Origin: Entophlyctis helioformis
Taxonomy: Eukaryota; Chytridiomycota; Chytridiomycetes; Chytridiales; Chytriomycetaceae
Direction of reading: 5' to 3'
Assembly (NCBI GenBank): GCA_025526915.1
Contig: JAHLKH010000005.1
Coordinates: 62,001 to 126,000 of the forward strand
DNA length: 64,000 nt
The position numbers were made by a program, and so were the translations under genes. The notes under the pieces were generated by a model. It searched no databases. It was not told the DNA's origin and worked only from the letters and a program-made list of their open reading frames with translations. Of the stretch, positions 23,426 to 34,257 are shown one piece after another (position 1 is the first letter of the stretch; the number at the start of each line of letters is the position of its first letter).

Positions 23426-26243
23426 TCAGCGCGGAAACAGACTGGCCGTCAGAATCTCGTATGCAATCCGCTGGCGCAACACTGGCATGTGCTTTTGTGA
23501 AAACGTAAACGGCGCTTCCCGTGCAATGTGCTCCATAAACATGCACGTGAACACTCCGCAGTCGAAGCCGTTTTGCTGTGCGGGAATGTCCTGTGATGTG
23601 TTCGTGTCTTGAGGTCAGCATGTGTGACAAGAGAAGGATGCACGCACACATATCGTAGGACGCACCTTGGGCATGTAATCTTCCCACTCGTCTAAATCCA
23701 TCGCCGTCTTCTTCTTGTCGACGCTTTCTTGGGCAATGTATGAGCGAAGCAGCTACGAGACAAGACAAGCCATGTCAGTTGTGTCTTGCTTTGCTGTGTT
23801 AGCACGGCCCATTTCGGCAAGAGCACACCTCAAGACACAGCTCGTTGTCGCCATGCAGCGAGTCGTAGTACTCGAACCGTTTGTGTTTGAGACTGATCGC
23901 AGCACAGGTCCAGTGAGCGCCAAGGTGCACAGGCACAATCACATAGTCTTTGGAGAACAGGTCGATCTGTGCAGCCCATTTGGCGCGTGTCAGCAGCCAA
24001 GACGCCAAAATGCCAAGACTCCAAGATTCCAGGCATCGTCGTTTGTTGCAATTGACGAGCTGCTTACCCTGCGAGTCCATCGGCGCACAGAGTTGAAGCC
24101 CTGTGTCCTCAACTTCTCGTAAAAGAATGTGTTGAAGATGTGGATCTTTGGGAACAAGTCTGGGCTTTCGTTCGCGCGGCGCATGCACAGCTCGGCATAA
24201 AAGTTGATGACCTGTACATGTGGCATGATTGCTGGAGGTCAGCACAAGCTGGCAACTGCATGTATGCGCGGGCCGATCGCGGATATCCCACCTCGTCATT
24301 GAGCCACGATGACCCTTTGAGCGTCTGAATGTCTTTTGCCTTGATGCTCATGTTGAATGCATCCACAACCGTCCCGGCGCTGGCCATTGCTTCCTTGACC
24401 TATTGCAGCCGAGATAACGTTCAGCACTTTGGTTGTGCGATTGACGTGACGGCACAACTCACTCGTTGAAGTTGCTCGGCCGACAGGGCCGGAATGTCAG
24501 CCTCTGGCACTTGGCGTAACTGGAGATTCTTGATCTTGACAATGGAATGCCAGCGAGGCAGTCGTGCGATGAGACTCTGCCATCATTCATGCTCCTTGGC
24601 ATGCAGAGAAGCAATACGCGACTCACATTTTCTCCAAGGACAGAATCTTTGGAGAGCAGCTCTTCGTAGAGGGGAGTGTTTGCAGACGGCCACTCCTTTG
24701 ATGAGGGACTGTCGACAACGCAAGAGTGTCAGCTTATACGGAAAGCGTGCAGGTGTATCCATCTTGGCACATTGCATATGCTGCAGCTACCTCTTGAGAG
24801 CATTGTCGATCTTGTCTCGGAGAGTGCGAATCCACTCGTCTTCCTGAAGAGGCGTCAGTGAAGCCTTCCTGTTGCGCGTGATATCACTCTGTCAGAACCT
24901 GCCCGTGCTGATTAAGAACTCTCGGCAATGGTGGTCGCAAAGACAGGCTCACTCTAGCGGCCTTGCAGTCCTTGGTGTTGCAGAAAAGGAGACGGGTCTT
25001 GTCTTTACAGGCGTCGAAGCTGAACTTTGCTGCTGCTGCTTGGGTTTGATGCCTAGCTGCTGTGCTTCCTTTGTGTGCTGGATCTCGATGCGCTTAACCT
25101 GGTGCATGTAAGTCGCCAGCGACTCGTAGTCTTGATGTGAGCCGCCAAAGCCTAAACCAAAGAAGCAAACAACGCGATATGGTGAGTAGAGTTCCAGAGT
25201 CAGCATGTAGAAAGAGCGCGCACCTTTCCGCGTAACCTCGTAGTAAGTCGGCATGTAGGACATCATCAGATTCGAAAGCGCCTTGTCCACGTTGCGAGCC
25301 CTCTGTCATGCAACCGGCAGGGATGGTATCAGTACGAGTGCATTGCGCATCCATCAGGCAAGCAGTAGATGGGCCAGGCATGATAGAACGCGATCTGATA
25401 CGATACGATGTGGAAGTAACTGACCATCTTGTTGACCAAGCTGTACTGCGATTGTTTCTTGGCGGTGCCATACTTCTTGCTGACATTATACGACGATGTT
25501 GACGCAGACGACAAGTGGGAGGCAGGGCTTGCACGAGAAGATATGGAGGATGAGCGAGGCGACTGTACAGGCGATCGGTGGCTGGCAAAGGACTGAAGCT
25601 GAGCAGGCGTTCGGCCGTAAGACAGCGATCTGGGCGAGGGTGACTGATGGCGTCTTGCCCCAAACGCCGGTCTCTGGGAGCTGCGCTTGTTGTTGTTGTT
25701 GCTGCTGCTGCTGGCAGACAGCGCCGGAGATTTGATGCTTGGGTCTGCTCCGCTCGGCGTCTGCTCGAACAGAGCGTTGCCTTGCATGCCAGGCTGGTTG
25801 TGTTCATGGGCAGCCGACGACGGATGCCTGAAAGCTGCGTCGCTACTGCCGTTGGTGCCGTTGCCGTTCATGGCGAATGTGGGTGGTGCATTGTCCAGCA
25901 ACGACGGAGAAGGGCCGCGGACTGGGCGAGACAGCGGAGTGGGGCTGGGCTCTGGACGACCAGGCCGACTGTCGCCGTCGCTGTCGCTGTCTGCGGTGTC
26001 TGCGGTGTTGGCGGCTGCCGCCCAGCTCGTCCGACTGGACGACGACAACGACGACAGAGGCTGCGGAGGCTGCGGCCGCGGCGAGAACCAGCTCCACCAC
26101 GACGCCGAAGCCGGGGATGCGGCCAAAGGCGGGCTGTGCGCAGGCCGCAGACGCTTCTGCGGCCGGCTGTGCTGATGCGGCTCGGCTGACATGTTGGTGG
26201 CAGCAGGCGCACGAGACTCGCAGGCGTCGCGATCGTCGGCCAT
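23426..26243 (-). CDS. Ulp1/SENP-type SUMO protease
   Basis: C48 cysteine protease that matures SUMO and removes it from substrates. The first exon starts MADDRDACESRAPAATN and codes for about 270 residues of Ser/Pro/Gln-rich sequence. The catalytic domain is spread over the exons below 24500: LRTQGFNSVRRWTRR, then DYVIVPVHLGAHWTCAAISL (catalytic His followed by Trp), FEYYDSLHG (Asp) and IPAQQNGFDCGVFTCMFM (the Gln and nucleophilic Cys). The protein ends ILTASLFPR. All three catalytic residues and the Gln of the oxyanion hole are readable, so the enzyme should be active. Exon boundaries in the middle (24400-25400) are less sure. Confidence 0.9.
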
Positions 26244-26282
26244 TGCACGACGAGCTTGCCGAGTGCCTTTGGTGGATTATCT

Positions 26283-26363
26283 CTGATTGGCCGGTTTGGT
26301 GGATGTGCGCTGATTGGCTGGATTGAGAATCGTGCGCTGATTGGTGGACTTACTTGACAAGCT
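26283..26363. promoter_or_regulatory. Three 27-bp repeats carrying CCAAT boxes, upstream of the SUMO protease gene
   Basis: CTGATTGG occurs at 26283, 26310 and 26337, exactly 27 bases apart. On the strand of the SUMO protease gene this is CCAATCAG three times, starting 40 bases before its ATG. Copies 1 and 2 also share the ending GTGCG. The third copy runs into the Ty3 integrase relic. CCAAT boxes are bound by the Hap/NF-Y complex; the function here is inferred from sequence and position. Confidence 0.6.
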
Positions 26364-26800
26364 TTGTCAGGCGATCCACAATCACAAACAGAGCGTCGTT
26401 GCCCTCGTCCGACATGGGCATGAACGCAATGTCGCACGCCACAGACTGGAAGCGGTCCGCAGGGATGGGTAGCGGGTGCAGCAGACCGGCAGGCGCCTGC
26501 GTCGACGAGTCGAACCGCTGGCAGGCGTCGCACGAGCCCACAAAGCGGCCGACCGACGCAGCCATGTCCGGCCAGTAGTAGTGCGCACGCAGACGGCAAG
26601 CAGTGCGTGCTTGTCCCTGGTGGCCAGCATGAGGCGGCTCATGGGCCAGGGTGAGCAGGTTGGTGCGCACTTGACCCTCTGGGATGTACATGCGGCCCTC
26701 GTAGAACCACAGGCCGTCGACCAACTCGAGCTTGGCTGCCAACTGACGCTAGTGTGCAGCAGCATCAGCAGGATCGGCCTTCCAGCGAGCGACGTTGAGC
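26350..26800 (-). mobile_element. Ty3/gypsy retrotransposon relic (integrase fragment)
   Basis: The minus strand reads the linker and N-terminal part of a Ty3/gypsy integrase: IRPLLAADPFLLNVARWKAD, a TAG stop, then LELVDGLWFYEGRMYIPEGQ and the HHCC zinc motif (HEPPHAGHQG, AHYYWPDM, CDACQRF). The first catalytic-core Asp is in SVACDIAFMP. The frame ends shortly after IVDRLTKLVK, before the second Asp and the Glu of the DDE triad. An in-frame stop plus truncation at both ends make it a dead fragment. No LTR was recognised. Confidence 0.85.
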
Positions 26801-28113
26801 AGGAACGGGTCGGCAGCAAGCAGCGGACGGATGCGAGCAGCAATGCCAGAGGTGACCGTCGTCAAGGCCGACACATCCACCGTCGAGCGGCAGCAGCAGC
26901 AGGTCTGGCAGCATGACGGTGCTGGATCTCATCGTCAAGCCGCCCTTTCATGGTCGCTGTGGACTGTGCCATGCGACGGTTGCGATGCAGTGGCCAGCTT
27001 GGAGAGATCGAGTCGATGGGACTCGTGCTGTCCTTCTCAACCTGGCACACCAGCAACATCGCACAGTCTGCATGAGCAGTATGGAACCACTGGCCAAAGA
27101 GCACTCACAGCGACCGCAGGGATGGCGAGAGAGGACGCCATCTCAACCAGATCAGCTCGCTGGTCAGCATTGGAGCCTTTGACGATGCTGTGGATGGCTG
27201 GCATGGCTGCTCTGCGAGTGGCGTGTAGTCTGGACAAGTGGTCGAGTGCAAGCATGAGCAGCGCCATCAGCAGAGCGACCGTCTTTGCTGTTGCGTCTTG
27301 GTGGGATAGAGGATCGCAGCGATCAATGAAGTGCTGGTTGAGCGATACGCTGCACTCACAGACACGCCTGGATGCAGCCTGGTGCACCGAGACTGAGCGA
27401 GCACACGCCGCCATGGTTGTCTACTGTTGGCTGTGGTCGAGTGACTGGCTGCCACTGCAACGCAAAGGTGATCCACAGGGATGCTGTTTCCCACACGCGC
27501 AGCCAGGCATTCATCCAGCGACGCCATGCCGCTGGCTGGCACACACTGCCAGCGAGTGCAGCCTGTGTGTGCCTTGGCGTTCATCTGCCAGTCCATCCAT
27601 GCTCTGTCGATGCTCAGTCGACGCTGGAGGTCTTGAGCGGTGCACCGCCAGCCACTATTTGCACGGGATTGTTTGTCCGCGGATGCGGTGCAGTGCGACG
27701 CTGGCAGGCGTACCCAGGCCAACCGTCGTTGATGGCGTTGTTGATGGCGTTAGCACCGCCTCAACCAAACAGCCGATGTTTGTGTCCCCTGCCACATGCG
27801 ACCTGCCTCGTCAGCCCATCACTGCGGCCATCTTTGAGCAAATCTGCACTCGACTTTGCAGGAGCGGCAACGGCGACAGCTGCTGTTGCAGTGAGCGAAC
27901 GACTACCATGAGACACTGTCCAGCTCATACAGACAGAGCACTGCTTCGCAGCAAGCCAAACACTCCCATGTGCATGCACGTTGCCTTCTGTCTGCAGCCT
28001 TGAACACCGCATCCAATATCGCGCGTTTTGGATGATAACGCCTCCACATACGATGGCGATGATGCGCGGATGAACTCTGATGACGATGGCGAAGCAAATG
28101 TGCAGGGCTCTGC
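26801..28113. other. Gene-poor region next to the retrotransposon relic
   Basis: About 1.3 kb with no recognisable gene. Both strands have long open stretches (the longest about 400 codons on the plus strand from 26795), but none shows a known domain, and the composition (Cys, Trp and Met-rich translations) is not that of the neighbouring proteins. A short GTTGATGGCGTT duplication lies at 27728-27750. It may be decayed retroelement sequence; that is a guess from position. Confidence 0.4.
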
Positions 28114-28218
28114 GTGCGGCAGCCTGCACAGCGGCGTTTCCCTTCAAAAGGCGACCAGTTCCCCGCTCGCTTTCCCACGCCATCCACCTCAAGCGAACCA
28201 AAGGATCCCCTCGACGGC

Positions 28219-30315
28219 ATGTCTGAACTTTCGCTTCTCGACCAAGACTGCGCTGTCCTGCAGAAGCTCTGGCCAGTCTCGTACCCCGTTGGCAGTAACT
28301 GCTGCGAGCTCGAAACCTTTCCAGATACCTGCAACAACGGACGCATTGCAAAGATGTACGTCGTTGCTCACCCACTGTGCTGTGTGCTGCACCAGACCAG
28401 TTGACGCCGCTCTCTCTGCCTTCCATGCTCTGCTCACTCGCTTGCTTCTACCTTGCTTTCACTGCGACCCACCTCCGCATTCCAAACGCCGTCGTCGTCA
28501 TCATCGCCGGTTATCGCTCGTCGCCTTGTGCACCATCCTCCATGGCCCGTCAACGCCATTGCCCATATCAACCATACCCCTCCACAACAACAGCGACCTG
28601 ACTGACGGTGAAGGCAAGACCAAGGACAGCGCATTCCCCAAGGAGCTCGCTGCCCTCACTGGTCTGCAATTCATGTAAGCGCTGTTACCCGCAAAAAACA
28701 AGTGAAATCGCCCTTGCTCACTCTTCAAGCCATGCCCATGCCATGACCCACTGTGAACAGCATTCTTTCCAACAACGACTACACGTCGATCCCTGACGGT
28801 GTCTTTGACAATCTGAGTGTGCTTGAAACGCTGTAAGTTCTGTGCTCTGTTGGCGTCCCGTTGAGCTTGCTTTGGGATCGCACTGACATGAATCTCCACT
28901 TCGCTTCCCTCCACATCCCATAGTGACTTATCCAACAACAAGTTTGCCGACAAGCCCATCCCGTCGTCGATTGGCAACCTGTCGAGTCTCACCGCTCTGT
29001 AAGTCGCAGTGAGCTGGCTTTGATGGTGCTTCGAATGTCCAAGATTGCTAATGCATCTTCCATCCGTGAAACACGCTTGCATTGATATGTCACCAAAGGA
29101 CACTCTCTGGGTCTGGCTTTGGTGGTGAGATCCCCACCGGTCTCGAGAAGCTTACCAGCCTTGAGCAACTGTAAGTCACATGCATTGCATGCTGCGCTTG
29201 AACGCATGCCATGGCTTCACTTGCTGACACTCTTGTGTACAGCTGGCTCTATGACAACAATCTCAGCGGCTCTCTGCCATCATGGATCAGCAACCTCCAG
29301 AGTCTGAAATCTTTGTACGTCTTTCTCTCAATGGTCGCTGCCGTTCATACGTGCACTCGACTGACACGATCGGACTCTTTACACTCCAATCCTCCAGTGA
29401 TTTCTTCAACAACCCACTGCTGGAAGGACCGCTTCCGGATCTTGCTGAAAGCGTACAGAGTTGCACTGGTACCGACACGGATGTTTGCATTCCCGACGGA
29501 CATAAGGGCATCGACTGTGGCATCACCGACAACCCCTGTAAGTCATGCTTCATGTCATGCAGTGGTTGGTCTGTGCAGCAACTGACGCGCGTTTCTGGGC
29601 TGCTGCTGAAGGCTTTGTGCCAACGACCATCACGACTGAGACTTCCACCACCACGACCACTGAGTCTTCCACGACTGAGTCTGCCACTGCGACTGATACT
29701 GCTCCAACCGACTCCGAGTCTACCACCACGACTGAGACGACCACGACGACCATGACGACCGACGCTGCTCCTACCAACTCCGCGACTGCGACTGCAACCA
29801 CCACCGAGTCTGCCACTATTGCCGCAACGACTACGACCACCGCGTCCGAGGCTGTTGCTCCTTCCGCGACCGCATCTGTGGCTGCATCCGCGACCACTGG
29901 CGTGTCTGTTGCTGTTCCTGTGACGACCACGACCGCGTCTGCTGCCTCAACCACAGCTGCTCCTGCTTCTGCCTCGACCACCACGACTGTCGTGCCTGTC
30001 GTTGTTGCTCCCACCACGACCGCCTCTGCTGCCGCTGTTGTCATCACGACCACCGTCGCACCTCCTGTCGTTGTTGTTCCTGGTGCCACAACGACCGTTG
30101 CTGCTGTGTACGGCCAGCCGTCCGCCGCTCCGTCGCCCTCTCCCTCTGGCGGTGCCTCCATCTACGGCACCGGCGACCTGCCTGCTGGCGAGATCTACAC
30201 CAAGCACCCACAGCCTGGCACTGGCGAGGAGCCCATCCTCAGCGGTGCTGCTGCCATGGCTGCCTCGGTCGTGTCGGTTGTTGCTGCTCTCCTCGCTCCT
30301 CTCGCCCTCTTCTGA
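28219..30315 (+). CDS. Secreted, GPI-anchored leucine-rich repeat protein
   Basis: Eight exons (28219-28355, 28594-28674, 28761-28832, 28924-28998, 29099-29170, 29243-29314, 29398-29537, 29612-30315) that sum to exactly 451 codons. The N-terminus has an LRRNT-like Cys segment (DQDCAVLQKLWPVSYP, GSNCCELETFPDTC). Five or six plant-type LRRs follow, such as LSNNKFADKPIPSSIGNLSS and YDNNLSGSLPSWISNLQS. Then come a short Cys cap (TDVCIPDGHKGIDCG), about 190 residues of Thr/Ser/Ala repeats (stalk, probably O-glycosylated), and a hydrophobic C-terminus (SVVSVVAALLAPLALF) typical of a GPI anchor signal. Every intron from 1 to 6 is phase 2 at the same place in the repeat. No signal peptide follows the chosen ATG, so an upstream first exon is probably missing from this model. 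Confidence 0.82.
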
Positions 30316-30465
30316 TCTGCTTTGTGATGCGTCTGCAAAGCGCGATCTGTCCGTCTCCTTTCTTCTCATGCTCCCATCCACCAACAACCAAGCCACACAG
30401 GATGGCACTCTCATCCACCAAGACTGCAACAACAGCAGCAGCTACACAAGACTGACACAACCGCC

Positions 30466-30471
30466 AATAAA
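30466..30471 (+). terminator. Polyadenylation signal of the LRR gene
   Basis: AATAAA 150 bases past the stop codon of the LRR gene. Confidence 0.55.
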
Positions 30472-30918
30472 CCCGGATGGTCTCCATCCACAAAACCCAC
30501 ACACACCGACTTGCTTCTGGGTCTCGCAGCCCCCAGTCCACAAGCGATCCCTCAACGACTTGCTCACCAGCACCTTGTCCTCACAACGCGTCATCTGAAG
30601 ACTGTCCATGAGGCTGCGAGCGTCGTCCGTGCTGTCCGTGCCGCCGCTGTGAGGTTCTGGTGCTGCCAGTGCCAACAAGAACTGCAGCAGCAGTAGCAGC
30701 ACTATGGCGGTTACGGTGGACGGTGAGTTGACTGAAGGAAAGCCAACACCATCTCCTCGCGTCTCATATTCATCCATCACTGCTGCCCGCCACGCGATCC
30801 AAAACCCATTGGCTCGACTCATACTTGACTGGTTCTACACATCAGCCGCGTCATCGGGATCCTCCATCGTCCCATCATTAGCGGAGTGGCGACAGGCATG
30901 GCCGGCATGGGCGGGCAT

Positions 30919-30924
30919 TTTATT
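30919..30924 (-). terminator. Polyadenylation signal of VTA1
   Basis: AATAAA on the minus strand, 36 bases past the VTA1 stop codon. Confidence 0.6.
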
Positions 30925-30960
30925 GGACAGAGCATTGGCAGAGAGCAAGACAGGCAGCGC

Positions 30961-32480
30961 CTATTTGCGAGAGTTGGCGTACGGCTGCAGCATGGCAAGA
31001 GCCTTTTGGAGATTGTCGATCGCAGTGGGCACGTCCTCGTACTGCAGTGCGCTGACGGCGAACTTGGCATGCTTCTGAGCCTGAGTCATGACCTGCAGCG
31101 CGCGTTCGTCAATGGCGGCCGGATTGCCGTAGTCGGGTGCACTGGGCGAGTAGACGGGTACGGACGGCGGCGGCGCGATCGGGTGTCCATACTGCGGCAC
31201 GGGCGGCTGTCTCAGATGCGGCAGGTTGGCATAGTGTCCTGGAGGCGGAAAGTGGACCGGCGGTGTGGGCATCTCGAGCGACGACGGCCCACTGTCTAAG
31301 GCGGCTGCTGGTGGCTGCTGATGCTGCTGATGCTGCTGATTGAACCCGGGCTCAAGGTGTGGCTGTGCAAGCGGCGTTTGCGCGGCGGCAGTGGCTGGCA
31401 GGAAGCGGGGGTCGATTGGGATCGACGGATCTTCGAGCTGCTGTGTCTGCATCGGCGACATTGGGCCTGGCGCGCTGGATGCTGCAGCCGCACCAACGTT
31501 GGTCTGGTCTGCTGGATCGCCGCCAGGCGGGCCAGGTGTTGGCGTTCGTCCCTCTTTCAGAGCCTTGATAATGTCTGCAGCCTTGAACTTGGCATACTTG
31601 ATCTTTTGCTGGATCTAGGCTCGGGCCAAGCATGGCATGCGCATGGTGGTGTTAGTTGGAAACACGCAGCATGGCGTGGCTGATCTGCAGGCAGACGCCG
31701 TCAACATTACAATCAGCTAACCTCGGGATCCAGCTCGCCGAATGTCTTGAGCAGCTCGAGGAAGATGGACGCAGCCAGAAAGGTTTTGGCAGTCTTCCTA
31801 CATGGACAGACCAGGATGGGTGAGTTTCGGGTTTAGCAGCAAGTCGAGCATGTCTCGGCCCTTACTTGCTTGCCATGCCGTTGCGGTCTTCGTTGTCTGC
31901 ATTGATGAAGACCTTGAGGGCAAAGTTCTCAATGTGCGCATATCCAACCACGTCGTTGGCGATCGCCTCGTTGCCAGCCAAGTTCTTCTTGTCCTGGCGT
32001 GTCAGGTTGGCATTGGCCGTCAGACGGGTCAGGCGGGTTGGGCAAGCGGGTTGGGCAAGCGGGTTGGGCAAGCAGATGAGCTGGCCTCACCTGTTCAAGC
32101 GCGTCCAGGAGCGAGAGCAGGAACATCTGGCTGTCCTTGCTTGTGGAGCCCTTCTCGATGGCTTGCTTGGCAGCATAGTAGTTGCCTGCCCTCGCAGACA
32201 GTGTCATGTCAGTCCAGTCCAGCCCAGTCCACGCCGTATCGGATGCCATGTTCAACAGGTATGAGCCAGACAGGCAGCAGACCCTTGCTGCGAGCTTGTC
32301 CAGACTCGTCGGCTCGTCGCCGGCTCGCCATGCACGGATACATCCAGGCACAGGGCAGGATGGCCAGCACAACTCACAGTAGTAGGCCACAATGGGCTCG
32401 CGGGTCTGCAGCTCCTTGGCACGCTGCAGGTATGTGCCGATGAACTTGAGGTCTTCGGGCGGTTCTGGCAACGAAGCCAT
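30961..32480 (-). CDS. VTA1: VTA1/LIP5, activator of the ESCRT ATPase Vps4
   Basis: Cofactor that stimulates Vps4 in multivesicular-body sorting and ESCRT-III recycling; cytosolic and endosomal. Multi-exon on the minus strand, starting MASLPEPPEDLKFIGTYLQR. The N-terminal tandem MIT-like region is seen as RAKELQTREPIVAYYC, NYYAAKQAIEKGSTSKDSQM, NDVVGYAHIENFALKVFINA and KTFLAASIFLELLKTFGELD. A Pro/Gln-rich linker follows (from IKALKEGRTPTPGPPGGDP). The last 40 residues are the Vta1 C-terminal dimerisation/Vps4-binding helices (AQKHAKFAVSALQYEDVPTA, DNLQKALAMLQPY). One intron carries a 13-bp tandem repeat. Head-to-head with the PCGF-like gene. Confidence 0.92.
32035..32073. repeat. 13-bp intronic tandem repeat
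   Basis: Three perfect copies of GGGTTGGGCAAGC in an intron of VTA1. Confidence 0.85.
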
Positions 32481-32693
32481 CTGAGTTGATGTCTGAGAGG
32501 GTTTCCAAGATCTGGCAAAACATGAAGGGTCTTGGCATTGGCATCGTCACAAGGCGAACGGGCACTGCGGATGCCAGCGAGGTGCGATGCGCAATGCCTG
32601 CTGCTATGCATGCGCGATGGAGCAGCAGCCACATGCTCACCGGCAGCATCCTGTCCTGTCGCCACGGGCAGGAAGACGCGAGTGGCAAACGCC

Positions 32694-33983
32694 ATGCAGA
32701 ACTTGATGCAGAGCTTGATGCCGACTCTGATGGGGACGTTGGCGAGGTCCAAGATCCAGCAGACTCGTACATTGCGCCGATTGTCGATGGTCGAGAGGTA
32801 AGCAGGGTCTGCCTTGAACGCCTCTCTGATGCTAGAAATCGGCCCTGCTGACGACAATGTGCCATGCTCAAGGTCACATTCATGGTGAGATGCAACGGGC
32901 GACTCCGCTTGCTGCATCAGTATGTAGGCAGATGGGTGGCTGAACTGACGCATCGCTGGCTGCCACTAGGCGCGCACGCTCAATAGGCAAGCACCAGGCC
33001 GCCAAAGCAACGCGATCGCGCGACTCATGGTTTGCCTGACTCGCCAGCTGACATGATCTGCCACGTGGAATGCTACTTTCTTGCAATCTAGATTTACAGT
33101 CTGCGGAATATGCCACGGCATCATCATCGACGCCGCCACCATCAACGAATGTCTGCATTCGTTCTGCAAGGCATGTATATACAAGCACTGCGGCAGTCCA
33201 AACGCAGAGTGTCCAACGTGCAGCATCAGCCTGGGAGCACAACCGTTGGAGATGGTGCGGCTCGACCCGACACTGCAAAGCATCATTAACAAAGTCACGC
33301 CAAACTTGGAAGAGCGGATCAAGGGACAGCGTCTCGAGTTTGAGGGTGCTTTATCGCCCGTGATGCTGCAGTCACAGCCAGGAAGTGCGCCAGGATCGCC
33401 CACGCGGCAAACACGGTCACCACAAGTGCATGCTCCTGGATCACCTCGCTCGCCACGGTCGTCCAAGCGGCAGGCGCATTCGCATCCCCTTGAAAGCCCT
33501 GGATCGTCACCCACAGCTCAGTCGCGATCGCCGACACAAGGATCGCCCAAGCGACTAAAGATGGATGCCTCGCCAAGACCGTCAAGCCAAGCTGACAGCC
33601 AGCCTGACGGCATCATTGTGTTCCTTGTTGAGCCAGACACAGAGTGAGTGCATATTGTCAAATGGCAGTAGCAATGTCGATGTGATGGCAAAGCTGATCA
33701 CAACGGCATACTTTCCAGGTGGGCAAGCGAGCAACGCTTGCCTGCCAACCTGCCCGTCATCACCATAACTGCATTCAAATGCAAGAGCCACAGCAGCATC
33801 AAAACCATCAAACGCCACCTGGTTCGGAAACTGAGCAAGCCAAGCCAGCCCAACCTTCAACTGGATCTGGTCTATCATAACAAGATCCTTGGCGAAGAAT
33901 GGACAATCGAGTACGTGTCGCGCACGCTATGGGCCGACAAGACACGCCCCATGACGTTCAAGTATCGCGTCCGATTAGAGTGA
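32694..33983 (+). CDS. Polycomb-group RING finger protein (PCGF-like, RING plus RAWUL)
   Basis: Three exons, 32694-32797, 33092-33643 and 33719-33983, which sum to 307 codons. Family role: PCGF subunit that pairs with RING1/2 in PRC1 to ubiquitinate H2A. The RING is FTVCGICHGIIIDAATINEC then LHSFCKACIYKHCG and CPTCSI, with the DAATINECLHSFC signature of BMI1/PCGF proteins. The middle is a Ser/Pro/Gln-rich linker. The third exon is the RAWUL ubiquitin-like domain (LQLDLVYHNKILGEEWTIEY, WADKTRPMTFKYRVRLE). The start is the least certain part: exon 1 (RTLRRLSMVER before the RING) is chosen because its AG|A junction keeps frame; an upstream in-frame start is possible. Confidence 0.88.
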
Positions 33984-34257
33984 TGGGTGCGAGTTGAAGC
34001 GGACTGGGCTGGGCTGGGCTGGACTAGATGATGACGATGCAAGTGAGCAAGCCGGATTTCAGGTGTACTGAGTGGCTGCACGTATGGGTCGTTGGGCATT
34101 GGGGCAATGAACGCCACAGCTGGACTTCATTCGAGTAGGCATTGATGGCAGAGGATATGTGCAGAAAGAGAAAGAGGTAGGGGCTAGTTATGTGTGTGTC
34201 GGTATGTAATGCAAGCGGCAACCCCCACGGACGCTGGTGCCATAAATCGCCATGGCG

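Larger units (their letters stand above)
30316..30960. other. Convergent intergenic region between the LRR gene and VTA1
   Basis: 645 bases between two stop codons. It holds the AATAAA signals of both genes (30466-30471 plus strand, 30919-30924 minus strand) and short open frames without recognisable features. Confidence 0.6.

Noticed and set aside
26795..28003. Plus-strand open frame of about 400 codons
   Set aside because: Cys/Trp/Met-rich translation, no recognisable motif, and its 5' part overlaps the antisense of the integrase relic.
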